Assembly: GCF_017916325.1 (NCBI RefSeq)
Contig: NC_090139.1
Coordinates: forward strand, 124,001-188,000
Direction of reading: 5' to 3'
Length of the DNA stretch: 64,000 nt
Source of the DNA: Leishmania martiniquensis
Lineage: Eukaryota; Euglenozoa; Kinetoplastea; Trypanosomatida; Trypanosomatidae
Shown: positions 43,999-57,100 of the stretch, piece by piece
Position numbering within the stretch: the stretch's first letter is position 1
How the letters are laid out: every line of letters begins with the position of its first letter
Position numbers and translations under genes: made by a program
The notes under the pieces: generated by a model
Database searches by the model: none
Seen by the model: only the letters and a program-made list of their open reading frames with translations
What the model was told of the DNA's origin: nothing

Positions 43999-45869
43999 CC
44001 TTCTCCGAGCGGGGCGCGTAACTCTGTGCGCTTGTCTGTCTCTGTGTCTATGCGACTGAGGGGTGGGGGAGAGGCCAACAGAGCACACCAACGTGCAATG
44101 GAGTGGGGCGGGCGAGAAACACGAGAGCACAGGGGGGAGGGGGCGTGTGTGCGGACTGCTGTGGACACGCACACCCACACACCCACCCACCCACACACAC
44201 ACACACAGGGGAGAGGGAGGAAGATGAGTCGAGGGCCGAGGGGGGAGGGGAGTGGGTGGGTGGATGGGGGTGGGCGAGCAAGCAAGCAAGCAAGGTCTTG
44301 TTGACACACCCACACACACCCACGCTCTCGTGGAGGGAGGAGAGCGGATGTATGACGGCGAAGAGGAGCGACACAAAGCGGTAGCTATCGAAGAGAGGAG
44401 GGTGGGGGGCCAAGAGGGCTCATACACATATATGCACAGACAGAGTGTGCTAGCGGTCCACAAAGCCGTGGCGTCGAAAGGAAGGCGTGAGAGAGAGAAA
44501 GAGAGAGAGGGGGGGGGGAAGAGAGGGATAGGCGGGCAGACCTCTACAGCTCTTTTAGGTGTTGGAGGTGCGCGACTCGCGCGGTGGATCAGCGGGGAGC
44601 GAATGCGCGCGAAACACACGCACAAGCAGGAGACTCGCGCGCACTGTTGTTGTGTGGCTTTGCTCCAGCAAATAGGGAGAGAGAGAGGGCTTGGGAGAGG
44701 AGGCGACGAAGGACCGTCCATCTTTGTCGTAGAGACAGGAGTTGGCAAGAGGCACTTGACGGCGCGCAAGACGGTAGGCGATGACGCATGCCACAGGATG
44801 GCCGAGGCGTGAGAGGGGAGGGGTTCGGGTGCGCCGCAAGGGGGTGTAGATACTCGCCCCCTGTCGATGAGAACCTCTTTGCTATACAGGCCTCGCACAC
44901 TTGCGCGCACACAAGTCTGCACGGGGAGAGGCGTTGGCACGCTCAGTGCTGTTTTTCAACTGAAAGTTTCGCTTCGGCGTCTCTGCGTTAGCGCATGGAC
45001 GACTCATTACGCGTCAGGAGAGGGGCGTTCGGGGTGAACGCGATGACCGCTGATGTGCGTCTCTCCCTCTCTCTCTGCATGTGTGTGCGTGCGTGCGTAA
45101 TGACAGCACTTGCGCTGAGGCGCGTTATCCAAGACCGGTGACAACCGCAACAGCGACACGGATGTAGATGCACACACACACACACACACAATCACGTGTA
45201 CGCCGTGTGCGTTGCGTGACGTCGGCCTTGTACGCGCACACGCAGACTTTGGGGTGGGCGCGTGGGAGGGAAGAGGGGCGAAGCGAAGCGCGATAGGTAA
45301 GAGAGCCACTGAGCGGAAAAAAAAGTCCCGGAGAGGGAGACATGCCCGCAGTTTGGGCTTTAGACCGCTTATGCGGACATTAGCACGTAAGCGAACAAAC
45401 ACACACGCACACGACAACAACAACCCACGTTTACGAGAAGAACGGGAGCGGCAACGGACGCATCGCAAGGCACAGACGCACTATCAAGTGGCCAAGCCGC
45501 ACCCTCCCCCCTCCTTGTCACCGCCATTGCAGTATCACTCGCAGGAAAGACGCCGAGAGTGGAGGTGGACAGCGGAGAGGTGACACGGCGCACACAGGCG
45601 GCACCACGTGACGAGATACCTCTTCAAAGCACCGATCTGGTCTCCTCACTCCTGCAGACTCACGCACGTCTGCATGCAAATAGGAGGCGGGGGGGCTGCT
45701 GCTGCTGCACTGATACACGCGCCGTTAGTGGATGGGCTTTGTGCATTGGGACCTCTCCAGCGGATGACTCACCCTCTCTCTCTCTCTTTCGCGTGACACT
45801 CGCCTATTCCAACTGCCTACGGCCTTGCGCATACGTGAAGATAACGGCAGTTCACTACCGTAGCGACGA
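43999..45869. other. Intergenic spacer, ARF-like to LLP-like gene
   Basis: No gene is supported. It contains CA runs (44167-44205, 44300-44320, 45170-45190), GA-rich tracts and C/T-rich stretches. Confidence 0.6.
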
Positions 45870-46829
45870 CTACTTTCTGCTGCTGCTCTTCGCGTTGCTC
45901 GTCTTCTTCTGGGCTGCCTTGCTGGCACTGCTCACAACGCGGGTGCCGCTCGAGTCACCCGGCTTCCCCACCTTCTTCATCTTGGACGTACCGCTGGCGG
46001 ACACCGTCACGCCAGCCTTCTTGCGCATTGCTTGCATGCTGGCAATCTTATGTGCCACCGCCATGCCGCCGTTACGGGGGTGGCCATCGGGCTCCCCTTC
46101 ATCGATGGCGGTTGCGGCTGTTTCTGCCGCCAGCATGCGGCTGCTGGAGCCGGCTACTGACACGGCCGAATGGGCTCTGACGGCCGTCCTCTTCGCCTTT
46201 GGCGCTGGCGGCACCCTTTCCCTCTTGGCGTTCGACTTCAGCTCCGCGCCTGCACGGCGCGGAGCGGCGTCTTCCATGCCAAACAGGTAGTCCTCCGGCC
46301 CATCCTCGTCGCTGCCCATGTCGGCGCTACCCTGTTCCTGGTAGGTGTCCTCCTCCGCTCGAGCCGCCGCGGCCGACGCGTCCTGCTCCTCCTGCGCCCG
46401 ACTACGTGCAAGCCGCTCCACGTCCGCCTTCGTCAGCGCGTGGCCCGCCAACGGGGCGTCGGCGTCCACTGTCTCGTACATTACAGTCATCGGATGCGGC
46501 GAGTCCGCGTTGGTCTTGCCATGCACATTTGTCTTCGGTGGCGCGAGTTTTAGTGGCTTCGTGTAGTCGTAGTGCACATGGTTCAGCTCAGCACGGTAGT
46601 TGTTGTTCAGGTCCTTGCGCGTGTTTGGCACACGCGAGTCCAGTTCTGGGTTGAGAAAGTGGAAGCGCCTCTCCGGCTCCTGCGGGGGTATAGCACTAAT
46701 GCCACCTTTTATGGTGAGCTCCAGTTTCCTGTGCAGCTGGTGAATGCGCTTTACCGTGTTCGTCGCCTCTGCCAGCGCCCGTTGGCGCCGGTGCATCTTC
46801 TTCCACTTCGAGCGACTGGACTTGGCCAT
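45870..46829 (-). CDS. LLP-homologue/DUF2423-like nucleolar protein
   Basis: The first residues, MAKSSRSKWKKMHRRQRA, match the N-terminal signature of the LLP-homologue (DUF2423) family, small basic nucleolar proteins linked to ribosome biogenesis. The 319-residue product is longer than the usual 120-150. After the basic start come an ordered middle with FLNPELDSRVPNTRKDLNN, an acidic stretch and a Lys/Ser/Ala-rich tail (KKVGKPGDSSG through KAAQKKTSNAKSSSRK). No catalytic motif. The start is the ATG at 46829, which begins the signature itself. Role in ribosome assembly is inferred from the family. Confidence 0.8.
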   Translation of the reverse strand: MAKSSRSKWKKMHRRQRALAEATNTVKRIHQLHRKLELTIKGGISAIPPQEPERRFHFLNPELDSRVPNTRKDLNNNYRAELNHVHYDYTKPLKLAPPKTNVHGKTNADSPHPMTVMYETVDADAPLAGHALTKADVERLARSRAQEEQDASAAAARAEEDTYQEQGSADMGSDEDGPEDYLFGMEDAAPRRAGAELKSNAKRERVPPAPKAKRTAVRAHSAVSVAGSSSRMLAAETAATAIDEGEPDGHPRNGGMAVAHKIASMQAMRKKAGVTVSASGTSKMKKVGKPGDSSGTRVVSSASKAAQKKTSNAKSSSRK

Positions 46830-47731
46830 GGCTGCTGCGGAGAGTCACTTGGTGGCAGTCGTTGACGCCTATCTGACAAATCTTCAAGAAGTGTGTGCGT
46901 GCGTGCGTGCGGTGGAAGGGAGCGACGGAGATGCTGCTGACGCCGCTGGCCGTGTATGTGTGTACGTGTCTGCTTCACCGGGTGCCTCAGGCAAAGGCGT
47001 AGATGCATGAGCTGTGGAGCGGCGGTGGTGGTGGTGATAGGAGAGGTGTAGCACCGTCAAGAGGCAGAGAAGATCAGCGGTTTACAGGCAGATAAGAGGA
47101 GGGGGTGGGTGGGTGGATGGAGCGAGCGAGGGCGACCAGAGGAGTCCGGGTGGGGTGAGGAGAGCGAGCGCACGCGAGAGAGCTGAAGCCGCCAAAGGGA
47201 GGGGCATCACACACATAGATGCAGCAGAATAGGTCTGCTCTCGAGAAGCATCACCCCCTCCCCTCTCCCCCCGTCACTGAGACGTGAACAGGGGAAAGCG
47301 AGTCTGAGCTCCCCCTAATCTGTGGTCTCACTGCGCGTCTGTGCGGGAGACCTCGACGTGTGTGTGTGTGTGTGGGTGGGTGGGGTGGGGGGAGGGGAGG
47401 GAGGCGGCTGACCATCGCCGCCCACTGCGCCGTCTGAGGATGGCCGGAGAACGAATAGAAAAAGGGGGAAAAAGGCGCGGTGGCGGTGGTGGTGAAGGAG
47501 TGAGGGGATGCGCCTCGTCACACACAGCCGCCCCTCCCCTTCCCCCTTCCCCCTTCCCCCTCCTCCTCCTCCTCTGCCTGTTCGACCGGCTCTGCGCCCC
47601 ACCCACAACCGATGCGCCATGGCTCGCGGACAACATTTCCTTTCCTTATGCTCCATCGCTTACTCGAGCTCCTCCCTTCTGCTACTGCGCATCCGTTTTG
47701 TAGAGACACAGACAGGCATCGACACACATAC

Positions 47732-47758
47732 GCACACACACATATATATATATATATA
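47732..47758. repeat. Compound CA/TA dinucleotide repeat
   Basis: A CA run passes directly into a TA run of about eight units. Confidence 0.85.
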
Positions 47759-47784
47759 ACAATGCTTCTGGCAGCAGCGGTATC

Positions 47785-48068
47785 GCTGCCGTGCCTCATG
47801 AGGTCTTGTGCCTGTGCGAGGCCTCTCGCTGTGTGTCTGCCTCCCGCGGAATCACCGACTTACACCCCCGCAGGCAACACGTCTGTGTCAGACACCCTTC
47901 CCCTCTCTCCGCCGCGCCGCTGATGTCCTTGGCACCATCTCCGACTGCTTCACCTGCATTGCCTTCGAAGGAGATGGGCTGTTGCCGTTGCGGATGCAGG
48001 AGCACCATGAGTTCCTGCCGATGAAACCACTGAGGGACCCCACAACAGCTAGCATCACCTCGGCCTGA
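47785..48068 (+). pseudogene. Possible antisense coding relic
   Basis: On the plus strand the second half reads as plausible protein with GC-rich third positions, including RRAADVLGTISDCFTCIAFE and GDGLLPLRMQEHHEFLPMKPL, ending in TGA at 48066-48068. The upstream part continues protein-like in another plus frame (HEVLCLCEASRCVSASRGI), as if by a frameshift. There is no intact start. It opposes the direction of every other gene. I do not recognise the family. It may be a transposed gene fragment or chance. Confidence 0.3.
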
Positions 48069-48136
48069 AAGAGGTGTGCGAAGCAGTATGCCGATGGCAG
48101 CAAAGGCGGTGTCTATGTCCCTTTCTCCCTTCTCCT

Positions 48137-51100
48137 CTACTGGTGCCGCTGTGGCTCACTGCTACACAGACCGGCATCGCCACTGGTGCTGTTCAGCGGC
48201 GGCCCTGCCGCTGTTGCCGCCGCTGCGGTATTTTGATAGCCCATCATGGACGACATCCGCATCGCTGCAGAGTGCTGCTGCTGAGGCATCTCACCACCAC
48301 CGCCAGAGGCCCACGCCACATCGGCACTGTGTGCACCGCTAACGTCGAAGATGACGTGTGGATATCCGGCGTAGGGCGTGTAGGTAAATGCGCGTTGCTG
48401 TTGGCTCTGCTGCTGTGGTGCGCTGCCGCTCGTTGCAGTGGTGCTGGAAGTGCCATCGCTGCGGTGACTGCTACCTCCGTCTTGATCGGTGGCGGCCGCG
48501 GTGAGGGCAACATCCAAGCCGCTGCTCTGCTGCGCCATGTGGTACTGCGGTTGTTGTTGTTGCGGTTGCCAGAGGGGCTGCTGCACGTCATAGTACACGG
48601 CTGGAGAGGGGTAGCTGAAGGAAGATGAGGCGCCGTTATGAACCGCCAGCAGGCCGCTGTTGCCACTAATGATTGGTTGCTGTTGCTGCTGCTGGCCATA
48701 GTAGCCAGCGGTTGCGCCGACCCCCGGCCCTGCCACTGGATGCTGCCGTCGCTGCTGCCTTAGGGCGAAGGCGTGGTAATAGAAGGCTGCTGCTGCGGCT
48801 GCGTGCTCCTGCTGCTGCTGATACTGCTGCTGCGGGGATGCATACGAGCCAGCAGATGGGTTCGCCGGGTAGGCCCTGCCGTAGGGCGCTGACAGCTGTT
48901 GGGGGGCCGGGTAGCTGTAGTTGCCGGCGTACATCATGTTCCGTGCGTAGCAGTCGCACGGGCCATCGGCATCTTGCTCGACAACGCCAGCATTGCCTTC
49001 CAAGCTGGTACCGCGATGAATGAAGCGCGTAACGGCTTCCGTGGCCGCCTGCGCGTGATGCGGCGCTAGCTGTTGCTGGTAAAGCTGCGGCATGACAGCA
49101 TTCGCCCCCTCAAGGCCGCCGTACTGGTCGAGGTGACCAATGTGGTGCGCGGCACGCTCACCGCTATGGTCGCGGTCGCCGCCGATCCCGCCAGCCTCGT
49201 CTTCCTCATCTCCACCTTCCACAGATGCCAGTACCATGTCGACACCATCAAGGGGACTGTTGCCGCCATACACCGTCGCGGGTGTCGTGGCAGTGCGGCT
49301 CGTCCACGTCCCCTCCTGGCTCTCTCCGTAAGGGTGCGCGAAGGCGCAGCTTTCTGACGCGGATGACGCGGCCGCTGCCGCGGCCGCCACAGTGTCGCCG
49401 CTGTCGGCGTCGTCGCCTTCATCGTGGTAGCCATGCACCACAATCGCCCCCGCCGTTGTGGGTGTCGCGGCGGCGCGACTAGCAGACGTATCAAAGACCT
49501 CCTCTCGCGCATCCACACACGGTAGCTTCAGTGACGGACACTGGCGCGCGGGAGTCCATGTAGATGCGGTGACCGCCGCCGTGGCGCCAGATTCGCTCGC
49601 AGGAAGGCTTCTACTGCGACTGCTCGCAGCGTGTATGGCGGGTGCTTCGTGCACCGTCGTGGACACGCCATCGCTGCCCTGATAGCGCTGAGACGCGGAG
49701 CCCTTCTTCGCCGCGCTGGCGGCGGTGTTGCTACTGCTGACGATGCTGCCGCTGCTACCTTTCGGCGGAGGGGCGCTTCGGTGGTCGTGCCCACCGAAGC
49801 CACCCGCGCCAGCGTACATGACTGCGTCCATGGTGCTCGCACCGCTGAGGTTTGCCTGATGCTGCGGCAGCTGCTGGTACGTGTGCGCTGGCGAGCAAGG
49901 CAGCATCATCATGCTCTGCAGGTGGGGGAACGGCGCGGCAGCGTACTGCTGCACCGCCATCGCGTCACCGCGGCGCTGCTGTTCGACCCGAGTGCCGCTG
50001 TTCACGTGCATGGACGACATCGATGCATGTACTCGCCGCTGCGGATGCGCGTGGGGGTTGATCGACATGGTCGCTATGTTGCTTCCCATGCCCTGCGATT
50101 GCTGCGGCTGCGCGCCGTGCATCGTTGCATTGCCGCCCATGGGCGTCATCATCATGCGCGGACGCCGTGGCGCAGGCTGTGCCGGCTGCTGGAGCGCCAT
50201 GTGCGCATGGGTTCCCATATTTTCTTGAGAGGCGCACACGGGCGCACTCCTGCCATCGCGAGGGCGGCCCCCCTCGCCCGCGGGGCCCCCTTCGGGGCAC
50301 TTGCGCACGAGCGCTGTGCTTTCGGCACTTCGTGCGGCAGCGATGGCCTGCCGCATGAGCGCCTGATGCACTGCTTGGCAGTCCGCATCTGCCGACATGG
50401 GCGACAAGCACTGCAGGACGTATTGAAGACTGCAGCTGCCGTAGTACTGCGGTGACTGCCGCGCCGCGCCCCATTCGGCGAACCACCAGCACAACCACTG
50501 AAAGTCGCGCATGTGCGTCATGCGCGCTGTCAAGTCGTACTCCGCGTCGAACGGCGATGTCATGTGGAAGTGCTGACCACGGCGGGAGCACAGGGGTGGC
50601 TTTGCCACCACGTCGGAGCTGCCGTCGGCGGCGAAGCGGATGCCGCTGGCCTCGTAGTTGAATGCGCAGCCGTAGTAATGGCAGAAGTCGAGGAAGAGGT
50701 CCGACACGGTTGCCTGCCGCCGCAGGAAGTCCGCAGCGAAGGCGTCGAAGGCGTCGTCTTCGTCCATGTGGCGCTGCTCCGCAGAGGTCGCGCTCGACGT
50801 CCAGACATCTGCCGGTGCTGCGTCTGCTACTTGACTGGCATGCGTGCCCGTTGCGCCCTGACCGTTCGCCAAGTCTCCCGTGCCGTCCGCGGAGGCTGCC
50901 AATGTGTCAGCTGTCTCCGTCTCCGCTGTCGGTGATGCGGACTGCGCAGAGTTCCGGCCAACTTTCTCAGGATCTGTGCAATCGGCGCTGCTGGCGATGA
51001 CGCTGCGCGTTTCCAATGACTTCTCAGTGCCCTCCACTGCCGCCGCTGTTGCCACGCCGGCGCGCGCCTCGTGGTTCACAACCGCTGGCGCCAACCCAGC

Positions 51101-54100
51101 CTCCGTTAAACGCACAGTGCGCAGGTCCTTCTCCACTGTCTTCTCACCATGTCCCCCTGCCGCTTCCTCGGCGCTGGGGATGTCAGCGTGCGATAACTCG
51201 CTCGCCACGCGTTCGTGCGGCTGCGGCTCGACCGTCTTCAGTAGGTAGTGGTGAGGCGGTGGGGCGAGGCGGCTAGACGCGGCATCCACAGCAGGTGATG
51301 GTGCCTCGCCGGCACCAGGTGCACTGATGGCGCCGCTGCCGCTGTGTACAGTCCCAGTGACGCTGGTCGGCCGCTGCTCTTGCAACGGGGACGTGCTCTT
51401 CCTACTGCTGCTGCTGCTGCGGCAGCTCGCACCTGCGGTCGCGTCGCCTCCACAGGCACCCACAGCAGCATTTGACAAGGCCAGCTGCTGCTCTTGCGTG
51501 AGCGCTGCGCTGTCCTCCCCGTCAGCCTTTACCGCTGCTGCCGGGTCGCCAACGAAGCCCAGAATTGTTTGTCGAATGGCGCGCAGGCGCTCCTTGTCGT
51601 CGCGGGCATAGGCAGCCTTGATGGTGGCGCATGCCCCGGTCGCCGCGGCTTCGGAGAGGGACTCGTGCAGGGCAACAGACGCCGCCTTCTGGCTGTCCTT
51701 GCCGTCCCTCGAGGACTCGGCCACGCCGCCGATGCGCGAGGCGCCTAGTGATCTACTTCTTCGTGCCCTCGCCTCCTCGACCATCTGCGCGTGACGCTGC
51801 TCTACTCGCACGAGATACTCGCCCAGCATGAGCTCCAGAAGCCCCAGATTGAGGGGGGCAGAGCCAGCCGTTGGAGACGCGCCTTGGCGGGTGGCAGTGG
51901 GGTGCGAGGTGGCCGGCGAAGCCGCGCTCCTGTCCCCGGCATCCCCACGACGCGCGGTCTCATCTGCCGGGTGATCCTGTCGCTGCTGCGGCTCTGCGGC
52001 CTCCGCCCCTGCGGTCTGCTGTATCTTTCCCTCAGACAAAGACGACGCGGCGTTCCGCTCACGCAGGAGGAGGATGATGCGCTTGCGGCATTCGTTGTAG
52101 AAGTGGAGGACCATCAGGTAGATCGCAAAGGATGTCACCCCGCCAGGCTCGCTCTCACCGACGCCGAGGCTGCGCACGCAGTATTTAAGGAATAGGATGA
52201 GTGGGCGGGCGTGCGGAAACACGTCCAAGAGTGATCGCGTAAGCTGCATTGACCGCCAGTGCTCGCCGCCAGCGAAGGTGATGTCAACCTTCGTGCCGGT
52301 CGCCTTGTCCGTAAGCTTAATCACCGGCACGCGTGTCGCGATGATGGCCTGCACCAAGAAGAGCGGCCCTTCATGCACAGGGACGTACGTGAGGTGGCCC
52401 GCGCCACCGCCACCAGCAAGATCGCGAGCGCTGTGTCCCTGGGTCACCGGCGTAGGTGTCGCGGTGCGCACCGTGGCGACCTTCTCGTCAGATACGGCTG
52501 CGGTGGGCGCCGCCTCTGAGAGCGGCGGAGACGCCGCGGCCTTATCGGCAGCAACGGCTTCCCTGTTCGCCTGCAACGCTTCTGCCATGGACGCTGCAGC
52601 ATCTCCGTTGGTACCAGCCGCCGCTCCTCCCTGCGCAGCGGTGCTGCCGTCTACAAGCCGCCGCTGCGCGCGCTGATACTCAGCTTCAGGAGACGAGACT
52701 TCCGCGTCGGCTGCCTTGCTTCTCGGTAGCACCTGGCCCTGTGCTGCGATGCCGTCTTTGCTGTGTTGCCTCCCTGCTGTCATTGCAGATGGCAATGGCT
52801 GCGCGTCGCCTTCTCGCTCCGCGCACCCGCTCGCCGCGGCAGACTCACACGAGGACACCATCGAGGCGGCATCGTGCAGCCGCGTCATCGAGGCTTGGAG
52901 GGCGAGGCCATTGGCGGCACCGCTGGCCCGCCCAACACCTGCGCCGCCTGCCGCCGCCGCCGCTGCTGGTGGTGGTGGAGGTGCGACGGGCGGCATAACG
53001 CCGCCCATCGATGGCGCGAAGAGCGACGACAGGTCTACGGAGGTGCTAAAGTTGTAGTCCTTCTCGATCTGACCGCGGAAGACTTCTTCGGCCTGCTCCA
53101 CGTCGCCAATAGTGCCGTAGACCTCCGTGTCCTCCGCCGCGGACGCGTCGGGGTCGTGCAGACGACACACGCTCGTGCTGTCCGCGTAACTCACGCCGCT
53201 CTTGCTGCGGGCCGGTACGGCACCAGCGCCAGAGGCGAGCTGTAGAAACTCGGTATCGTCCTCAACAGCGGCGCTCACCGTCAGAAAAACTTTGCGCGTG
53301 TCGAGAGAAAAGGCGCCAGCGGAGAAGCACGCCGGGCTCGACTCGGTCGACATCGATGACGATGGGGAGCTGCCGCTTCTCTCAAGACACGCTCCCGCCA
53401 TGCCGTGTGTAGGCAACGAGAGACCGCATGGTGCGCTTCGCGACGCACCGCGATTCGGCGCGCCACGCGGCACTTCATCGAGCTCGTCGAGTACCGGCGC
53501 CTCCCCGGTCGTCGACTTCGCCTCGAGAAGGTTCTTTGCGGTACTCTGACGGCGCGTCGCACACTTCGGCGAAAGGCTGCTCTCCTGCCCACATTGGGCG
53601 TCGTTTATCTCAGCCGTTGCGCGGTAGCCGTCGGGGCCGCCGCCGGAGCGCTCGCTTCTGGCCGCTTCGCAGTGGTCGCTAGAACCGCTACGGCTCACGC
53701 TGTGACTCTTTTTGGTGCAATGAAGGTCTTCGGGCGCTGCTGCATCTCGTGCTGAAGCCGTGGCCACCAGCGCCAAGTGCTTTGCCCACTCCCTTTCCTC
53801 TTCGATGAGCTGCCGCCGGCGGTGCTGCAGTTCGGCCTCGATGAGCTCCTGCAGTCGCAGCGCGTCGTTCTTGCTGTCTTCGTCCAACTCCAGGAGAGCC
53901 TTCGAGAGTCGCTGCAGCGCCTCGAGCGGCGCAATCGGCTGATACCCGACGACGAGGAGGTCCACGTCGCTCGATGGAAGGGCCAGACCAGTCGTGATGG
54001 AGCCATGGACGCGAACCTCTGCACGTTGGTTGAGGTGCTTGCGCAGCACGGCTTCGATGGTCCAGCAGAGTTGCTCGCGGTTCGCTTCGTCCTCCGGCTG

Positions 54101-57100
54101 CAGTGTCAGGCACGCCTCCACAAACGTCGGCAGCACCGTGATGAAGTCGTAGTATGGAAGAAGCGGCGGGCTCGCCGTCGGGGGCTGCGGCTGCGGCCGT
54201 GGGGGGTGGTGGGACATCGGCTGCTGCCCTCCGCCACCACCACTACCGCCCATGAGGCTGATACCTTGCTGGCTCGCATTCAGCACACCACCGTACGTAT
54301 GCTGCATGTAGTTGCCTGGCGGCCTCGTCATCATCGACATTGCCTGCGGCTGCGGATGACCGTGGCGGGTGCTGTACAGGCTGCTACCCCCACGACTAAG
54401 TGTGCGAACGTTGTTGGCGCCCTTATGCTTCGCGGTCGCCGAGCGGCCGTGCGTGGGGCCGCTGCCCCAGCTTGCGGCTGCCAAGGGCCCGCCGACCGAC
54501 GCAGACGGCATATGTGGTGAGGTTGCGGCGGAGGTATGCTCCAGTGCAGCGCCAGGGGGCATTGAGGACGGCGCTTCCATGTCTTCCTGATAGGTCATGT
54601 GCATGTTACCAGCACCACCTTCGAGGCCTCCGCCCCCAAGCGAGGTGGTGCGGTGATGCTGCTGACGCGGGCGCTGCGAGAAATGCCCGGAGACGGACGA
54701 GGAACGCATCGGTAGCGACGCGCTGCCGCGGTGGTGATTTCTCGACATGCCAGACGCCGTGCTCAGCGTAGGGCAACCGGTGCCCTCGACACCCGTTGCC
54801 GTCACATTGCTATTCATCTTAAGGCTGCTGATTAGTGCGTCTGCGCGCGGCGCCGTAAAGTTCCTGGTGCTGCTCGTTACCACCTTGGAGGCGGCTGCAG
54901 GTGCCATTGCGTCAGCTGCTGGCGCAGATGGGCTTCCGCTCACCGTAGTGGAGACGCCGACGCGCATGTTCGGTAAGTGGTCGCTGTGCAGCCGCAACGG
55001 CGTGGACGGGGGCGTGCGCACGGTCTCTGTCAGAGCCGTCGGTGGAGGCGGGGAGGGGTGCGGTGCCAACTGCTCCGCGACACTTTGGCTGGCCACCGCT
55101 GCCGCTGCACCACGACCTCTATGAAGGCCAGGAGCACGCTGGAGCGAGGGAGCTGCGCCGCCAACGCTTGCGCTCATGGCTGCTATCGCAGGGTCACACA
55201 TTGTCGCCGCAGCACTTGTCACAGATGCGCTTGCTGCGCCGGAGGTCAGCGGAGCTTTGGCGTTGGTGCTGCTTGGGCTGATGGGTCCCGCCGTGCTCGT
55301 GAAATCTGCCCCAGATGGGGGCGCCCACGCATGGAACTGCTGCTGCTGCTGTGGAATGGCCATGTGGGAGGAGCTGTGGCATCCGTGCAGCGTCATCTGC
55401 AGCTGCTGCTGCGAGAGCGGCGAGACAGCGTAGTGCTCCTGCGGATGGCGGAGTCGCTGCAGCGGACGGTACTCGAAGCCGTTCATATAAGTGACACTCC
55501 CGCCGCCTTCACCGCTGCCGCCGCGGGTCTGCGGGGCGCCAACGCGTGCCATACCTCTTTCTGTTGATGGCTGCTGCCCGGTAGCGTCGCTTACGCCGGG
55601 CATCGTGCTCGACAGATGCCCCGCATAGCTCGTCGACAATGGCGCCCCTGCCGCTGGAATAGACATCCAGTCCTTGGGTACATTCGTCGCGTGCGGCCCA
55701 CCATTACCACGGCTGACGGTCACCTCTGTGTCCGCTGTCGCGCTGAGCGCGCCATCACCCGTCAGGCCTGCCGACGCTGCCGCAGACGTCGTCAGCGAGG
55801 GGTGCCAGCCAGGACGACGGCTCACGCTACATGTGTTCGGAGCCGCGCGCGAGGACGAGGAGTGTGCACAGAAAGCTATTCCAGTCGCCTTTGTGCCGCT
55901 CGCTGCTGCCACTGCGTCGCCTTCCGACGGTGCTGCCCCGTCCCCAGTGCGCTGTGCTGCCGCATCGACCCCTGCCTCTGCTCCTGGCTGCAGGTGCCTC
56001 TCAGCCTCTGCTGCTGCCGCTGCCGCTGCCGCCGCTGCCGCCGCTGCAGCAGCAGCTCGCATCTTCTGCTTACGCTTCGCCGAGCGGGAAAGCTTCGGTG
56101 GAGGCTCTGCTTCTTCTCGCTTCCCTGCAGCAGCGCATTCTGTTGGTGCAGCGGTAACAGGTAAAGGGCGCATCGATAGCGGCTCTGCCGCCGCTGCTGT
56201 CCCTCCATGCTGGCCGTCCTCGCTCATTGTAGGAGGTTGGAGGGGCGTCGCCAACGACGCCCCTAATCCCAGCGCAGCGGTAGTCTCTGCTACGGATACG
56301 GTAGACGACGGCGCTGCTAATGCCGAGCTGTCGCACGGTGGGGCAGCAGGTGATCGCGCGTCGATAGATACGGACCTGGCTCCACTCACACTAGGACGCA
56401 GCGGGGGTGGCGATGAGGAGGACGACGCGTTCGGCATTGCCGCTGCCGTGGCCGACGGTGTCCGAGTCGCTGCGGACTCTGTTGTGATCGGGTCCATCGA
56501 CGCCACGGTGAGGTCCGCACCACCGCTACCACCATCACCGGCGCTTAAAGTCTGCTTCAGTGAGTCCTCACGCGCATGCGGTGGTCGATACAGCTTGCCA
56601 GGCGACGTTGTGAGGAGGGGGGGCTGCCGTGCCGACGACCCCGCGGCCGGGGCCGCAGCCGATGAGGAGGTGGCGATCGCACTACCGGTGCCGCCTCCGG
56701 AGCCTCCCTTGAGGCTGTCGGCGTCAGCGGAGCGGTGAATCCCTTTTGGCTCTGCCTTTGACGAAAGAAAAGCACGAGCAGCTGCAGCGGCGGGGGCTCC
56801 TGCCATCGATCTGGCTGCCATCTGCGCGTCAGCCGACGTCAGGGAAGGCTGCAGCCGGTCCAGCAACGACGTGCCTGCCGCAAGAGCAGGAAAGAACTTG
56901 GCGGGTGTGCTGCTCGCTGACGAGTTCAGCGGCGATGACGCAGAGATGACAATGCTTCTCAGTGCTGCCGCGCCTTTGCAGCCCTTGTGCAACTCCGAAC
57001 CCGTCGCTGTAGATGACGGGGACAGAGACGGTGAGGTACCCACATCAGTGCTCGGCCTACTGAAGGCGCGACTCAGCGCCGCAAAGCGGTCACGCGCCGG

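Larger units (their letters stand above)
46830..48136. other. Spacer downstream of the polymerase-like gene
   Basis: No intact gene. It contains a GT run near 47358-47373, a compound CA/TA repeat at 47732-47758, and a plus-strand coding relic at 47785-48068. Confidence 0.55.
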
